Shown: positions 44,925-55,100 of the stretch, in pieces | How the letters are laid out: each line of letters begins with the position of its first letter | Numbering within the stretch: the stretch's first letter is position 1 | NCBI RefSeq assembly: GCF_001653715.1 | Contig: NZ_LWHQ01000043.1 | Location: 93,607 to 157,606 of the forward strand | DNA: 64,000 bases | Reading direction: 5' to 3' | From: Methylobacterium platani | Lineage (GTDB): Bacteria; Pseudomonadota; Alphaproteobacteria; Rhizobiales; Beijerinckiaceae | Translations under genes and position numbers: made by a program | The notes under the pieces: model-generated | Told to the model about the DNA's origin: nothing | Database searches by the model: none | What the model saw: only the letters and a program-made list of their open reading frames with translations

Positions 44925-45962
44925 ATGACCACAGCCCTTGCGCTGACACAGGGCGATCCGGCCGGGATCGGCCCGGAGATCACCCTGCGGGCCTGGCTCG
45001 CCCGGGAGGAGCACGGCCTGGCGCCGTTCTTCGTCATCGCCGACCCCGGTTTCCTGGCGCGGATCGCCGCCCGGCTCGGCCTCGCGGTGCCGCTCGCTGA
45101 CGTTACGCCCGAGACGGCGGCGGAGGCGTTCGGACGCGCCCTGCCGGTGGTGCCGCTGCCGGGCGGCCTCGCCGTCGCGGCCGAGCCCGGCCGGCCGGAT
45201 CCGGCGAGCGCCGCCGCCACCCTCGCGTCGATCGACGAGGCGGTGCGGCTGGTGCAGGCCGGCCGCGCCCCCGCCCTCGTCACCAACCCGATCGCCAAGC
45301 ACGTGCTCTACGAGGCGGGCTTCCGCCATCCCGGCCATACCGAGTACCTGGCGGCGCTCGCCGCCCCGCCCGGCGCGACCGGGCCGACACCCGTGATGCT
45401 GCTGTGGTCCGAGACGCTGGCGGTGGTGCCGGTGACGATCCACGTGCCGTTACGCCGTGTGCCCGACCTCCTCACCACGGATCTCGTGGTCGAGACCGCC
45501 CGCATCGTCGACCACGACATGCGAACCCGCTTCGGGCTGGCCAGACCGCGCCTCGTGCTCGCCGGGCTCAACCCGCATGCCGGCGAGGCCGGCACGATGG
45601 GCACCGAGGACCGCGACGTGCTGGCACCGGCGGTCGCGTCCTTGCAGGCGGAGGGCATCGCCATCACCGGCCCGCACCCGGCCGACACGCTGTTCCACGC
45701 CCGGGCGCGGGCGACCTACGACGTGGCGCTCGCGCCGACCCACGACCAGGCGCTGATCCCGATCAAGACCCTCGCCTTCGACGAGGGCGTGAACGTGACT
45801 CTCGGCCTGCCGTTCCTGCGCACCTCGCCGGATCACGGCACCGCCTTCGACATCGCCGGCAAGGGGCTGGCGAAGCCCGACAGCTTGGTGGCGGCCCTCA
45901 GGCTCGCCGGTCGGCTGACCCGGTCGCCCGAGATCCAGGACCGGAAAGGAATCGCGGCGTGA
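44925..45962 (+). CDS. pdxA: 4-hydroxythreonine-4-phosphate dehydrogenase PdxA
   Basis: A 345-residue enzyme of pyridoxal phosphate synthesis. It begins [24 protein letters not shown] and carries [48 protein letters not shown], and [49 protein letters not shown], including the metal-binding histidines. The ATG at 44925 lies 156 bases after the divergent coiled-coil start. It overlaps rsmA by four bases. Confidence 0.95.
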   Translation: MTTALALTQGDPAGIGPEITLRAWLAREEHGLAPFFVIADPGFLARIAARLGLAVPLADVTPETAAEAFGRALPVVPLPGGLAVAAEPGRPDPASAAATLASIDEAVRLVQAGRAPALVTNPIAKHVLYEAGFRHPGHTEYLAALAAPPGATGPTPVMLLWSETLAVVPVTIHVPLRRVPDLLTTDLVVETARIVDHDMRTRFGLARPRLVLAGLNPHAGEAGTMGTEDRDVLAPAVASLQAEGIAITGPHPADTLFHARARATYDVALAPTHDQALIPIKTLAFDEGVNVTLGLPFLRTSPDHGTAFDIAGKGLAKPDSLVAALRLAGRLTRSPEIQDRKGIAA

Positions 45963-46795
45963 GCGCCCAGGACGGATTGCCGCCGCTGCGGGAGGTGGTG
46001 CAGGCGCACGACCTGCTGCCGCGCCGCTCGCTCGGCCAGAACTTCCTGTTCGACCTGAACCTCACCGGGCGGATCGCCCGGGCGGCCGGGCCGCTCGAGG
46101 GCGTGACGGTGGTCGAGGTCGGCCCCGGCCCCGGCGGCCTGACCCGGGCGCTGCTGATGCACGGTGCGGCCCGCGTGATCGCGATCGAGCGCGACCCCCG
46201 CGCCCTGCCGGCGCTCGCGGAGATCGCCGCGCATTACCCCGGGCGGCTGGAGGTGGTGGAGGCCGACGCGCTCGCCTTCGACCCCCGGCCGCTGATCGGC
46301 GAGGGTCCGGCCCGCATCGTCGCGAACCTGCCCTACAATGTCGGCACCCAGCTCCTCACCGGCTGGCTCACCGCGGAGGCCTGGCCGCCGTGGTGGGATT
46401 CGCTGACCCTGATGTTCCAGCGCGAGGTCGCCGAGCGCATCGTCGCCGACGAGGGCGACCGGGCGAATTACGGCCGGCTCGGCGTCCTGTGCGGCTGGCG
46501 CACCAAGGCGCAGATCCTGTTCGACGTGCCGCCCTCCGCCTTCGTGCCGCCGCCGAAGGTCACCTCGAGCGTGGTGCGGCTGGTGCCGCGGCCCGAGCCC
46601 CTGCCCTGCCGGGTCCGGGCGCTCGAGACCGTGACCGGCGCCGCCTTCGGCCAGCGCCGCAAGATGCTGCGCCAGAGCCTGAAGGCGGCGACGCCCGATC
46701 CGGCCCGCCTGCTCGCCGCCGCCGGGATCCCGGAGACGGCGCGGGCCGAGGAGGTCCCGGTCGAGGGGTTCGTCGCGATGGCGCGGGTGCTCTGA
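45959..46795 (+). CDS. rsmA: 16S rRNA dimethyladenosine transferase RsmA (KsgA)
   Basis: A 278-residue methyltransferase for two adjacent adenines near the 3' end of 16S rRNA. The N-terminal [26 protein letters not shown], the SAM motif [16 protein letters not shown] and the catalytic [11 protein letters not shown] are present. The C-terminal [10 protein letters not shown] and [14 protein letters not shown] are typical. It starts with GTG in the pdxA stop region. The pdxA-rsmA pairing is conserved across Proteobacteria. Confidence 0.95.
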   Translation: MSAQDGLPPLREVVQAHDLLPRRSLGQNFLFDLNLTGRIARAAGPLEGVTVVEVGPGPGGLTRALLMHGAARVIAIERDPRALPALAEIAAHYPGRLEVVEADALAFDPRPLIGEGPARIVANLPYNVGTQLLTGWLTAEAWPPWWDSLTLMFQREVAERIVADEGDRANYGRLGVLCGWRTKAQILFDVPPSAFVPPPKVTSSVVRLVPRPEPLPCRVRALETVTGAAFGQRRKMLRQSLKAATPDPARLLAAAGIPETARAEEVPVEGFVAMARVL

Positions 46796-46837
46796 GGACA
46801 ACCGCGGCCCGGCGACGGACAAAGGGGCGCCGCCTGG

Positions 46838-46862
46838 AAAAAAGCCCCCGATCCGCGAGGGC
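46838..46862 (-). terminator. Terminator of the Tim44-like gene
   Basis: On the minus strand GCCCTCG (46862-46856) pairs with CGGGGGC (46850-46844), with one G-T wobble, and is followed by TTTTTT (46843-46838). It lies about 50 bases beyond the stop of the minus-strand gene. Confidence 0.65.
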
Positions 46863-46912
46863 CGAGGGCCGTGTTTGATCGGCGGGGAGCATCGCTCCCC
46901 GCGAAACGCGGG

Positions 46913-47914
46913 TTATCGCGTCTGCTGGATGGCCGAGACCACCCACGGGCCGCCGCGCTCGCGCAGGAAGGTCCAGACCTCCGTCGCCTCGGGCGGGTTG
47001 GTCTCGACGACCTTGCCGCTGGCGCGCTCGATCAGCGCGTCGCGCAGGGTGTAGCGCATCGCCACGGTGGCGTAATCGACCGGGCCCTCGCGCCAGGCCT
47101 CGGCGAGGTCGCCCTGCTGCAGCTTCACGTCGGCGATCTTGTTGACCACGCCGCGGGCGGCGTTGGCCCGGATCTCCTCGCCGAAATAGCCGAACATCTC
47201 CGGCGTCGTGAGACGGCGCAGGGTGGCGGCGTCCTCGGCGCCGTAGGCGAGCTGGACCTGGCTCAGGGTGCGCTCGAAGGCGTCGAAATCCTGCGGGCCG
47301 ATGCCGACCTCGTCGCGCTTGGGCGGGCGGGCCTGCTGCGCCGCCGCGCCGCCGCCGAGCATGCCGCCCAGACCGCCGCCGAGGCCGCCGCCCAGGTTGC
47401 CACCCGTCATGTTGCCACCCGTGCCGCCGAGCGGACCGCCGGGACCGGAGGCCGGGCCGCTGCGCTGATAGGCGCCCGCCATGGCCGGCTCGGCCCGGCG
47501 GCGGCGGAAGAAGCGCAGGGCCAGCATCACCACGCCGACCAGCAGGCCGACCTGGAGCAGCAGGCCGAGGAACGAGGCGATGCCGCCCAGCCCGCCGAAG
47601 AAGCCGCCGCCGACCAGCGCGCCGAGGAGGCCCGCGCCGAGGAGGCCGGCGAAGAAGCCGCCGCCGAAGCGGCGCTGCGGCGCGGCCGGGGCGCCCATCG
47701 ACGAGCCGGGCTGGGTCATCGAGCGCTGCATCGGCGCCGGGGCGCCGGGGGCGGTCGTGGTCGGGGCCGGCGCCGAATAGGTGCGGGAGCCGCGCGAACC
47801 CATGGAGGAGCCGCTGCCGGGACGCGCCTCGCCGGCCGTCGCCGCCACGGCCATCAGGGCCGCCAGGCCGAAGGCCACCGCCGTCCGGCGGCCGCGGGTG
47901 AAGGTGGTCATCAT
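46913..47914 (-). CDS. Tim44-like domain membrane protein
   Basis: A protein of 332-333 residues. An N-terminal signal or anchor (RRTAVAFGLAALMAVAATAGEARP) and a low-complexity Ser/Pro/Gly stretch precede a long hydrophobic Gly-rich segment (FFAGLLGAGLLGALVGGGFFGGLGGIASFLGLLLQVGLLVGVVMLAL). A second Gly-rich linker leads to a Tim44/Mba1-like C-terminal domain (FDAFERTLSQVQLAYGAEDAATLRRLTTPEMFGYFGEEI). Bacterial proteins of this type are abundant in Alphaproteobacteria, with no firm role. Confidence 0.82.
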   Translation of the reverse strand: MMTTFTRGRRTAVAFGLAALMAVAATAGEARPGSGSSMGSRGSRTYSAPAPTTTAPGAPAPMQRSMTQPGSSMGAPAAPQRRFGGGFFAGLLGAGLLGALVGGGFFGGLGGIASFLGLLLQVGLLVGVVMLALRFFRRRRAEPAMAGAYQRSGPASGPGGPLGGTGGNMTGGNLGGGLGGGLGGMLGGGAAAQQARPPKRDEVGIGPQDFDAFERTLSQVQLAYGAEDAATLRRLTTPEMFGYFGEEIRANAARGVVNKIADVKLQQGDLAEAWREGPVDYATVAMRYTLRDALIERASGKVVETNPPEATEVWTFLRERGGPWVVSAIQQTR

Positions 47915-48104
47915 CGGTTCGTCTCAGCCTCGCGCAATCACCAGTGAGGGTCGTCCAGGCCCCCGATCGCACATATGGGGGCATGGGTGGCGCAGTAGAA
48001 GGGAGGCATCGCGCCGGATGCCGGCCCGGTTGTAACTACACCCGATGAAGAGTCACCGATCGCCGCCAGATCTGCCAAGCGATAAATTTTTGCGACGATC
48101 GGGA

Positions 48105-49238
48105 TTATCGACCCGAGGCACTTCGTTGGAGACGCAGCCGCGGCGCCTCCGCGGCCGGGAAGGTCATGCGCACGCAGGTCCCCTCGCCGGGCCGGCTGCG
48201 CAGGGCGACGGCGCCGTTCTGGCGCTTGACCACCGCGTTGAGGATGGCGAGGCCGGTGCCGCGGCCGGGCTCGCGGGTGGTGAAGAACGGCTCCAGCGCC
48301 CGGGCCAGCACCTCCGGCGCCATGCCGGCGCCGGTATCGGTCACGCTGAGCGCGACGTGGCGCCCCGCCGCCCCGTCGGCGGCGACGCCCTCGCCGCCGT
48401 GGTTGCGGGTCTCGACGGTGACGCGCCCGCCCGCCGGCATCGCCTCGGCGGCGTTGCGCAGCAGGATCTGCAGGATCAGCTCGGTCTGGACCGGATCGAC
48501 GCAGGCGATCCACAGGTCGTCGGCGAGGTCGAGGTCGAGGGCGACCGCCGTGCCGAGCAGCCCGGCGGCCCGCTCGCGGCAATCGCGCAGCAGCGCGTTG
48601 AGGTCGACCGGCCGGGGCTCGGGCCGGTGCCTGCGCGAGAAGGCCAGGAGATGGCGGGTCAGCGCCGAGGCGCGCTCGGCGGCGTCGGTCGAGCGGCTCA
48701 GCGCGCGCTGCACGAAGGCGTCCGGATGCTCGCCGAGGCGCCGGCGCAGGCCGTCGACGTAGCCGACGAGGATCTGCAGCAGGTTGTTGAACTCGTGCGC
48801 GACGCCGTTGGTGAGCTGCCCCAGCGCCTCGCGCCTCTGCGCCAGGGCCAGGGAGACCTCGAGGTCGCGGCACCGCGAGGTCTCGACGATCTGGATCAGG
48901 CCGGCGCCCCCGTCGCCCGGCAGCGGCGAGAGGTGCAGCGCCGCCCAGAGCGTCGCGCCGTCGTGCCGGCGCAGCGGCACCTCGGCGCTGCCCGGCCCGC
49001 CGGCCGCCAGGAGCGCGCGCAGGGCCGCCTCCGCCTCCGGCTCGGCGCCGAGGGCGGCGACCGTCCCGGGCGCGCCGGCGAGCAGCCGTCCGGCGGCCGG
49101 GTTGGCGAAGCGCACGACGCCCTCCGGCCCGGGCGCGACCAGGAGCGAGGGCAGCGGCGCGGCGGCGAGCGCGGCCCGCAGGGCATCGGCGTCCTCAGGC
49201 ATCTCGGCAGCCGGCGCTGGCGCGAGGACATCCGGCAC
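48105..49238 (-). CDS. PAS-containing sensor histidine kinase
   Basis: A 377-residue kinase without membrane helices. A degenerate PAS domain covers about residues 20-120, then the phospho-acceptor box LTNGVAHEFNNLLQIL (His148), then an ATPase domain with NAAEAMPAGGRVTVET (N box) and VTDTGAGMAPEVLARALEPFFTTREPGRGTGLAI (G1/F/G2). The H-E-F-N-N form is that of the NtrB/blue-light kinase class. No response regulator is adjacent, so it is an orphan kinase and its partner is unknown. Confidence 0.82.
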   Translation of the reverse strand: MPDVLAPAPAAEMPEDADALRAALAAAPLPSLLVAPGPEGVVRFANPAAGRLLAGAPGTVAALGAEPEAEAALRALLAAGGPGSAEVPLRRHDGATLWAALHLSPLPGDGGAGLIQIVETSRCRDLEVSLALAQRREALGQLTNGVAHEFNNLLQILVGYVDGLRRRLGEHPDAFVQRALSRSTDAAERASALTRHLLAFSRRHRPEPRPVDLNALLRDCRERAAGLLGTAVALDLDLADDLWIACVDPVQTELILQILLRNAAEAMPAGGRVTVETRNHGGEGVAADGAAGRHVALSVTDTGAGMAPEVLARALEPFFTTREPGRGTGLAILNAVVKRQNGAVALRSRPGEGTCVRMTFPAAEAPRLRLQRSASGR

Positions 49239-49367
49239 GGGCGGACCTCCGTGGTGGCGCGGCCGGGGCCGCCCGCCGCGGCGGCCGGGTCGTGTCCGCG
49301 ATCAGGGCCCGCACTCTAGTGCAAGTCGGGGCGGCGTGAAAACCGCGACGCCCGGGCGCCTCGGCGC

Positions 49368-50093
49368 TCACGCCCGGCCGTCGTCGTCGACGAGGACCGT
49401 CGGCCCGAAGATCGCCTCGAAGCGCCCGCGCAGCACCGCGTCGACCTCCGGCAGGGTGACCGGGCGGCCGAGATCGACGAGGCTGGTGACGCCGTGCTCG
49501 CGCACGCCGCACGGCACGATGCCGGAGAAGTGCGACAGGTCCGGCTCGACGTTCAGGCTGACGCCGTGGAAGGTCGCCCAGCGCCGCACCCGGATGCCGA
49601 TCGCCGCGATCTTGTCCTCGACGCCCGGCCCCTTCTCCGGCCGGCGCACCCAGACGCCGACCCGGTCCTCCCGGCGCTCGCCCCGCACCGTGAACGCCTC
49701 CAGGGTGTCGATCAGCCAGGCCTCGAGGGCGGCCACGTAGGCGCGCAGGTCCGGCCGGCGCCGGTTGAGGTCGAGCATGACGTAGGCCACCCGCTGCCCG
49801 GGGCCGTGATAGGTGTACTGCCCGCCCCGTCCCGTGCGGTGGACCGGGAAGCGCTCCGGCGCCACCAGGTCCTGCGCCTTCGCCGAGGTCCCGGCGGTGT
49901 AGAGCGGCGGGTGCTCGACGAGCCAGACGCGCTCCAGCGCGCGCCCCTCGGCGATCGCGGCGGCCCGCGCCTCCATCGCGGCTTCCGCCTCGCGGTAATC
50001 GAGGCGCGCGTCGCGCACCACCCACTCGACGGGGGGGCTGCCGGGGGCGGGCAGGAGGCTGCCCGGGGCGGTTGCGAGCCGGTCGTTTACCAA
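49368..50093 (-). CDS. lipB: Octanoyl-ACP:protein N-octanoyltransferase LipB
   Basis: A 241-residue enzyme that moves octanoate from ACP to lipoyl domains. Catalytic Lys161 is in [14 protein letters not shown] and Cys195 in FSGIVPCGV; the 34-residue spacing equals that of E. coli LipB. The [27 protein letters not shown]-like motif ([16 protein letters not shown]) is complete. It is divergent from fliN, with 51 bases between start codons. Confidence 0.95.
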   Translation of the reverse strand: MVNDRLATAPGSLLPAPGSPPVEWVVRDARLDYREAEAAMEARAAAIAEGRALERVWLVEHPPLYTAGTSAKAQDLVAPERFPVHRTGRGGQYTYHGPGQRVAYVMLDLNRRRPDLRAYVAALEAWLIDTLEAFTVRGERREDRVGVWVRRPEKGPGVEDKIAAIGIRVRRWATFHGVSLNVEPDLSHFSGIVPCGVREHGVTSLVDLGRPVTLPEVDAVLRGRFEAIFGPTVLVDDDGRA

Positions 50094-50144
50094 GGCTTCA
50101 CCATAAGATCGGATTGTCGGGGCATCGTGTGGTGATCAGGGTGG

Positions 50145-50459
50145 GTGCGTCCGTTGGCGGTACTCGACATTCTCAAGGTGGACCTCGCGGTCGTGCTCGG
50201 GCGGACCCGGATGCCGATCCACATGCTGCTGCGCATGGGCCGCGGCGCGGTGATCGAGCTCGATTCCACCGACAGCGATATGGTCGAGATCCTCGCCAAC
50301 AACCACCCGATCGCCCGCGGCCAGATCGTGGTCACGGGCAACCGCATCTCCGTGGAGGTGACCGAGCTGATCCGCAAGGCCGAGGTGGTGCAGGAGCCCG
50401 GCATCCGCATCGGCGACGGCGGCGCCTCCCTGCTCGGCACCCTGTCGGACGCTCTCTAG
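50145..50459 (+). CDS. fliN: Stand-alone flagellar motor switch protein FliN
   Basis: A 104-residue protein with little more than the SpoA domain. VDLAVVLGRTRMPIHMLLRMGRGAVIELD is followed by VEILANNHPIARGQIVVTGNRISVEVTELIRKAE, the FliN signature. It starts with GTG at 50145; a TTG at 50154 is also possible. FliN forms the lower C ring with FliM. No fliM, fliG or other flagellar gene is next to it; the basal-body operon is 41 kb away. Confidence 0.9.
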   Translation: MRPLAVLDILKVDLAVVLGRTRMPIHMLLRMGRGAVIELDSTDSDMVEILANNHPIARGQIVVTGNRISVEVTELIRKAEVVQEPGIRIGDGGASLLGTLSDAL

Positions 50460-50582
50460 GCGAGATTGTTCGCCGGATCCGCATCGGGGCGCTTGCGTCC
50501 CCGGGAGGGGACTGGTATTCGCAGCCTCGCTTCGGACGGGTCTCACCCCCGCCCCGCCGCTTCCGGCGAGACGAAGCGATCC

Positions 50583-50667
50583 GCGGCCGTGGCGGAATTG
50601 GTAGACGCGCTAGCTTGAGGTGCTAGTTGGGCAACCAGTGGAGGTTCGAGTCCTCTCGGCCGCACCA
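50583..50667 (+). tRNA. tRNA-Leu (anticodon GAG), copy 1
   Basis: An 85-base class II tRNA including an encoded CCA. Acceptor stem GCGGCCG pairs with CGGCCGC. The anticodon arm CTAGC-TTGAGGT-GCTAG gives anticodon GAG, reading CUC/CUU leucine codons. A variable arm (TTGGGCAACCAG-like) and T-arm GGTTCGAGTCC are present. It is identical to the copy 260 bases downstream. Confidence 0.96.
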
Positions 50668-50842
50668 TTCCTTCCTCGAAGGAGCGGAATGGAGACCGGA
50701 TTCGGCATGACGATCCCACCCCTCACGGGATCGGACGCCGAGCGAGGTTGCCGGGGCACTCGCCGCTGAGCGGTCTTCGTGTCCGATTGTTGATGATGTT
50801 TCGAGACGAGGCTGGACCGGTTTTCGATGTCCGGCAACATCC

Positions 50843-50927
50843 GCGGCCGTGGCGGAATTGGTAGACGCGCTAGCTTGAGGTGCTAGTTGGGCAACCAGTG
50901 GAGGTTCGAGTCCTCTCGGCCGCACCA
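50843..50927 (+). tRNA. tRNA-Leu (anticodon GAG), copy 2
   Basis: Base-for-base the same 85-base gene as at 50583-50667, again with encoded CCA. The repeat starts at ATCC just before the gene and stops at the CCA, so only the gene is conserved; the 175-base spacer has no matching copy. Confidence 0.96.
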
Positions 50928-50948
50928 TCCTGCCGTAGCGCAGGATTT
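50927..50948 (+). terminator. Weak hairpin after the second tRNA
   Basis: ATCCTGC (50927-50933) pairs with GCAGGAT (50940-50946) around a 6-base loop and runs into TTT. The short stem begins at the last tRNA base, so it may be a terminator or simply part of the 3' trailer. Confidence 0.4.
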
Positions 50949-51315
50949 CCGGGATCCTTCCCGAACGGTGCCGATCGCACGACGAGATCGTCGGCAGGAT
51001 CGAAGGTACCCTTCCCCCAATCTCCTTTCACCCGATCAGTCGGCCGACGAAACCTGCCCGTGCGCGGTGCCAGGACGCTCGGTCGTCGGCAGCCGCCGTC
51101 GTCACGCCGGCACGCTCCCCTGCCGGGACGCGACCACGTCGGCCGAGAGTGCGATCGCGTGAACGGCCGCGTCCTGCACGATGTGTGGAAGGAGCCGGCG
51201 CGGTTCCGGGAGATCGTCACGACGGGCCGCATCGCCCGCCGCATCCCATCGAAAGCCCCCGGAGCCCGACCCCGTGTGGGAGCGCCGCGGCCCCGGTGCC
51301 CGACGGGCGACCGGC
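50949..51315. other. Intergenic region between tRNA genes and AhpD-like gene
   Basis: No gene, repeat or promoter could be supported in these 367 bases. Open frames are present on both strands but show no recognisable protein. The gap is convergent: the tRNA genes and the AhpD-like gene both end into it. Confidence 0.5.
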
Positions 51316-51996
51316 TCACGCCTCGCCCGGACCGGGCAGGGTCCGGGCTTCGCCGTGGTAGGCGCGGTTCGGGCGCATGTCGACGGCCGAGGCCATGCGG
51401 TTCGACATGTTGAAGAAGCTCGCCACCGCCGAGATGTCCCACAGGTCGCGCTCGGAGAAGCCGGCATCGCGAAGGGCCTCGCGGTCCTCCTCCTCGATCG
51501 TCCAGGGCGCCTCGGTGAGGGCGACCGCGAAGTCGAGCATGGCGCGGTGGCGGGCCGAGAGGTCGGCGGCGCGGTAGTTCATCACCAGCATCTCGGCCAG
51601 CACCGGGTCGCCCGAGAGGCTGCGGACCGCGGCGCCGTGCGCGGTGAGGCAATAATAGCAGCGGTTCACGCTCGAGACCGCGACGGCGATCATCTCGCGC
51701 TCCAGCTTCGACAGGCCGGAGGGGGCCAGCATCAGGTCGTTGTAGAGGCCCGCGAAGACCTCGAGCTTGGCGCTGTCGTGGGCGTAGGCGAGGAGCACGT
51801 TCGGCACGTAGCCGATCTTCTCCCGGCACTTGTCGAAGTAGGCCCGCATCTCCGGCGACAGGTCCGGCGAGGGCGCGAGGTCGAGGGCCATCACGGTGCC
51901 CTCCGTCTCCTGCGGCGCCGGCCGCTCGCCCACCTCCGGCTTCGATCCCGTCTTCCTGCCCGCCGCCTTGCCCGCCATCTTGCCGCCGCCCGTCAT
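51316..51996 (-). CDS. AhpD/carboxymuconolactone decarboxylase-like peroxidase-related protein
   Basis: A 226-residue protein. A basic Gly/Lys head precedes the AhpD-type domain. The redox box is VNRCYYCLTAHGAAV (CxxC...H), and the C-terminal helix includes GFSERDLWDISAVASFFNMSNRMASAVDMRPNRAYH, typical of uncharacterised peroxidase-related enzymes. It may reduce peroxides with a thiol partner. An in-frame ATG at 51978 is a second start option. Its start is divergent from the glutamate dehydrogenase gene. Confidence 0.85.
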   Translation of the reverse strand: MTGGGKMAGKAAGRKTGSKPEVGERPAPQETEGTVMALDLAPSPDLSPEMRAYFDKCREKIGYVPNVLLAYAHDSAKLEVFAGLYNDLMLAPSGLSKLEREMIAVAVSSVNRCYYCLTAHGAAVRSLSGDPVLAEMLVMNYRAADLSARHRAMLDFAVALTEAPWTIEEEDREALRDAGFSERDLWDISAVASFFNMSNRMASAVDMRPNRAYHGEARTLPGPGEA

Positions 51997-52140
51997 GCCC
52001 CTGCCTCCCCCGTCCCTGCACCCTTCGTCATCATGCGCGAGCTATAGGCAGTTTGCTCGCGGAGGGCGAGGCCGGGGTTGCGGGGGTCGGTGCGCTGTGC
52101 CACCGCTCCGGTCACCAACCTCGGCAGAGGACATGCAGAC

Positions 52141-55100
52141 GTGGAACCCTCGACCGCGACCGCGACCGCCGAAGCGAAGGCCAGCCGCACAGACCTGATC
52201 GCCGCGGCGGCGGCGGCCGCCGAGACGAGCGGCGGCCCGGGCGGCTTCGTCCGCGACCTGTTCGGCCGCGTCGCGCCCGAGGACCTGACCGGGTACGCGC
52301 CCGAGGCCCTGGCCGAGCTGGCGCTGGCCGCCCGGGCCCACCTCGCCGCCGCCCGGCCCGGCCGCACGGTGAGCGCGGTGCGCCTCAGCGACGTCGAGGT
52401 GGTGCAGGGCGGGCGCCGGCGCGACCTCACGGTGCTGGAGGCGATCAACGCCAACCGGCCGTTCCTGCTCGATTCGACCCTCGCCGAGCTCGTCGGGCGC
52501 GGCTACCAGCCCCGCCTCGTCGCCCACCCGATCCTCGGGGTCGAGCGCGACGCCGACGGCGCCCTGGTGCGGGTCGTCGGCGAGACCACGGCGCAGGAAT
52601 CCGGGGAGGAGACGGGCGACACCGACGGCCTCGCCCGCGAGAGCTTCATCCACATCCATCTCGACCGGATCGACGACGAGGCGGCGCGCGCCGCCCTCGG
52701 GGCGAGCCTCGCCCGGGTCTACGCCGACGTCGCGGCGGCGGCGGCGGACCACGCGGCGATGGTCGAGCGCCTGGCCCACGCCGCGGGCGCCTACGGCGAC
52801 GGTCCCGGCCTCCTCGCCGCCGACGAGCGGGCGGAGGCGCGCGCCTTCCTCGACTGGCTGCGCGACGGGCATTTCGTGCTGCTCGGCCTGCGCGAGTACC
52901 GGACGGACGATCGCGCCGACCATGCCGGCGTGCCGGGCAGCGGGCTCGGCCTGCTGCGCGATCCCGCCGTCGAGGTCTTGCGCCGGGGCGACGCCATGGT
53001 GGCGGTGACGCCGGAGATCCGCGCCTTCCTCGAGGGGCCCGAGGCGCTCCTCGTCACCAAGGCGAGCCTGCGCTCGCGGGTGCGCCAGCAGGCGCATCTC
53101 GACATGGTGGCGGTCAAGCTGTTCCCCGGGGATGGCGGGCTGCCCGGCGAGTTGCGCCTCGTCGGCCTGTTCACCGGCAGCGCCTATGCGAGCCGGGCCG
53201 AGGAGGTGCCGTACCTGCGCCGCAAGGTGGCGGCGGTGCTGGCCAAGGCCGGCCTCGACCCGACGAGCCATGCCGGGCGCTCCCTCGTCCACGTGCTCGA
53301 GACCTATCCGCGCGACGACCTGTTCCAGATCGACGCCGACCTGCTCCTGCGCTTCGCCCTCGCCATCGTGTCGCTCGCCGACCGGCCGCGGGTGCGGGTG
53401 CTGGCCCGGCCCGACAAGTTCGGCCGCTTCGTCTCGCTGCTGGCCTACCTGCCGAAGGACCGCACCGACGCCCGGCTCCAGGCCCGGATCGGCACCTACC
53501 TCGCCGAGGCTCTGGGCGGGCGCCTCTCGACGATCGCGCCGGATTATCCCGAGGGCCCGCTCGCCCGCCTCCACGTCATTGTGGCGACGCCGGGCTCGCC
53601 CCCCGACGACATCGACGCGGGCGCGCTCGAGGCCGGCATCGCGGAGCTTGCCCGCACCTGGGCCGATTCCCTGCGCGAGGCGCTGGCCGAGGCCCGCGGC
53701 GGCGACGCCCGCGGCCTCGCCGCCGTCTACGCCGACGCCTTCCCGGCGGGCTACCGCGAGATGTATGCGGGCGCCCAGGCCCTGCCCGACATCGCCATCC
53801 TGGAGCGGATCTCGGAAGCGCAGCCCCGGGCGGTCGACCTCTTCCGGCGGCCCGGCGACCCCGACACGCGGATCGGCCTGAAGGTGTTCTCCCGCAATAC
53901 CGCCCTGCCGCTGTCGGAGCGGGTGCCGGTGCTGGAGAATCTCGGCTTCCGGGTCATCGACGAGCGCTCCTACCGCCTCAAGCCCGAGGGCGCCGGCGCC
54001 CGGGTCTGGCTGCACGACATGGTGCTGGAGCGGGCCGGCGGCGGCGCCGTCGACGTCGCGTCGGTCGAGGGCCCGGTCGAGGCGGCCCTGCTGGCGCTCG
54101 CCCGCGACCTCGCCGAATCCGACGCCTACAACCGCCTGGTGCTCGAGGCCGGGCTCGGCTGGCGCGACGTCGCCCTGGTGCGGGCGCTCGGGCGCTACCT
54201 GCGCCAGCTGCGCATCCGCTACGGCCAGGACTACCTCGCGGCGACGCTCTCGCGCCACCCGGCCCTGGCGCGCCGGCTGGTCGCCCTGTTCTACGCCCGC
54301 TTCGACCCCCGCCTGGCCGGCGACCGCGCCGAGCGGCAGGAGGTCGTGCGCGCCGAGATCGAGGCGGACCTCGCCGGCGTCACCAGCCTCGACGAGGACC
54401 GGATCCTGCGCCGCTTCGTCAACCTCGTGGAGGCGGCGCAGCGCACCAACTTCTTCCAGATCGGCCGCAACGGCCTGCCGCCCGAGACCATCGCGTTCAA
54501 GTTCCGCTGCGCGCGCGTCGACGGGATGCCGCTGCCGCGCCCGCTGTTCGAGATCTTCGTCTACTCGCCGCGCGTCGAGGGCGTGCACCTGCGCTTCGGC
54601 TACATCGCCCGCGGGGGCCTGCGCTGGTCGGACCGGCCCGAGGATTTCCGCACCGAGGTGCTGGGCCTCGTCAAGGCGCAGCAGGTCAAGAACGCCGTGA
54701 TCGTGCCGGTCGGCGCCAAGGGCGGGTTCTTCCCCAAGCGCCTGCCGCCGCCGTCCGACCGCCAGGCCTGGATGCAGGAGGGCACCGAGAGCTACCGGAT
54801 CTTCATCCGCACGCTGCTCTCGCTCACCGACAACATCGTCGACGGCGCGATCGTGCCGCCGCCCGCGACGGTGCGGCACGACGAGGACGACGCCTACCTG
54901 GTGGTCGCCGCCGACAAGGGCACCGCCACCTTCTCGGACGTCGCCAACGCCCTGTCGCTGGAGGCGCATCACTGGCTCGGCGACGCCTTCGCGTCCGGCG
55001 GCAGCCAGGGCTACGACCACAAGCAGATGGGCATCACCGCCCGCGGCGCCTGGGAGGCGGTCAAGCGCCACTTCCGCGAGATCGACATCGACATCCAGGC

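Noticed and set aside
50583-50927. Repeated tRNA considered as an attL/attR pair of an integrated element
   Set aside because: Only 175 bases separate the copies and no integrase or cargo is present, so an excised element or simple duplication is all that could be argued.
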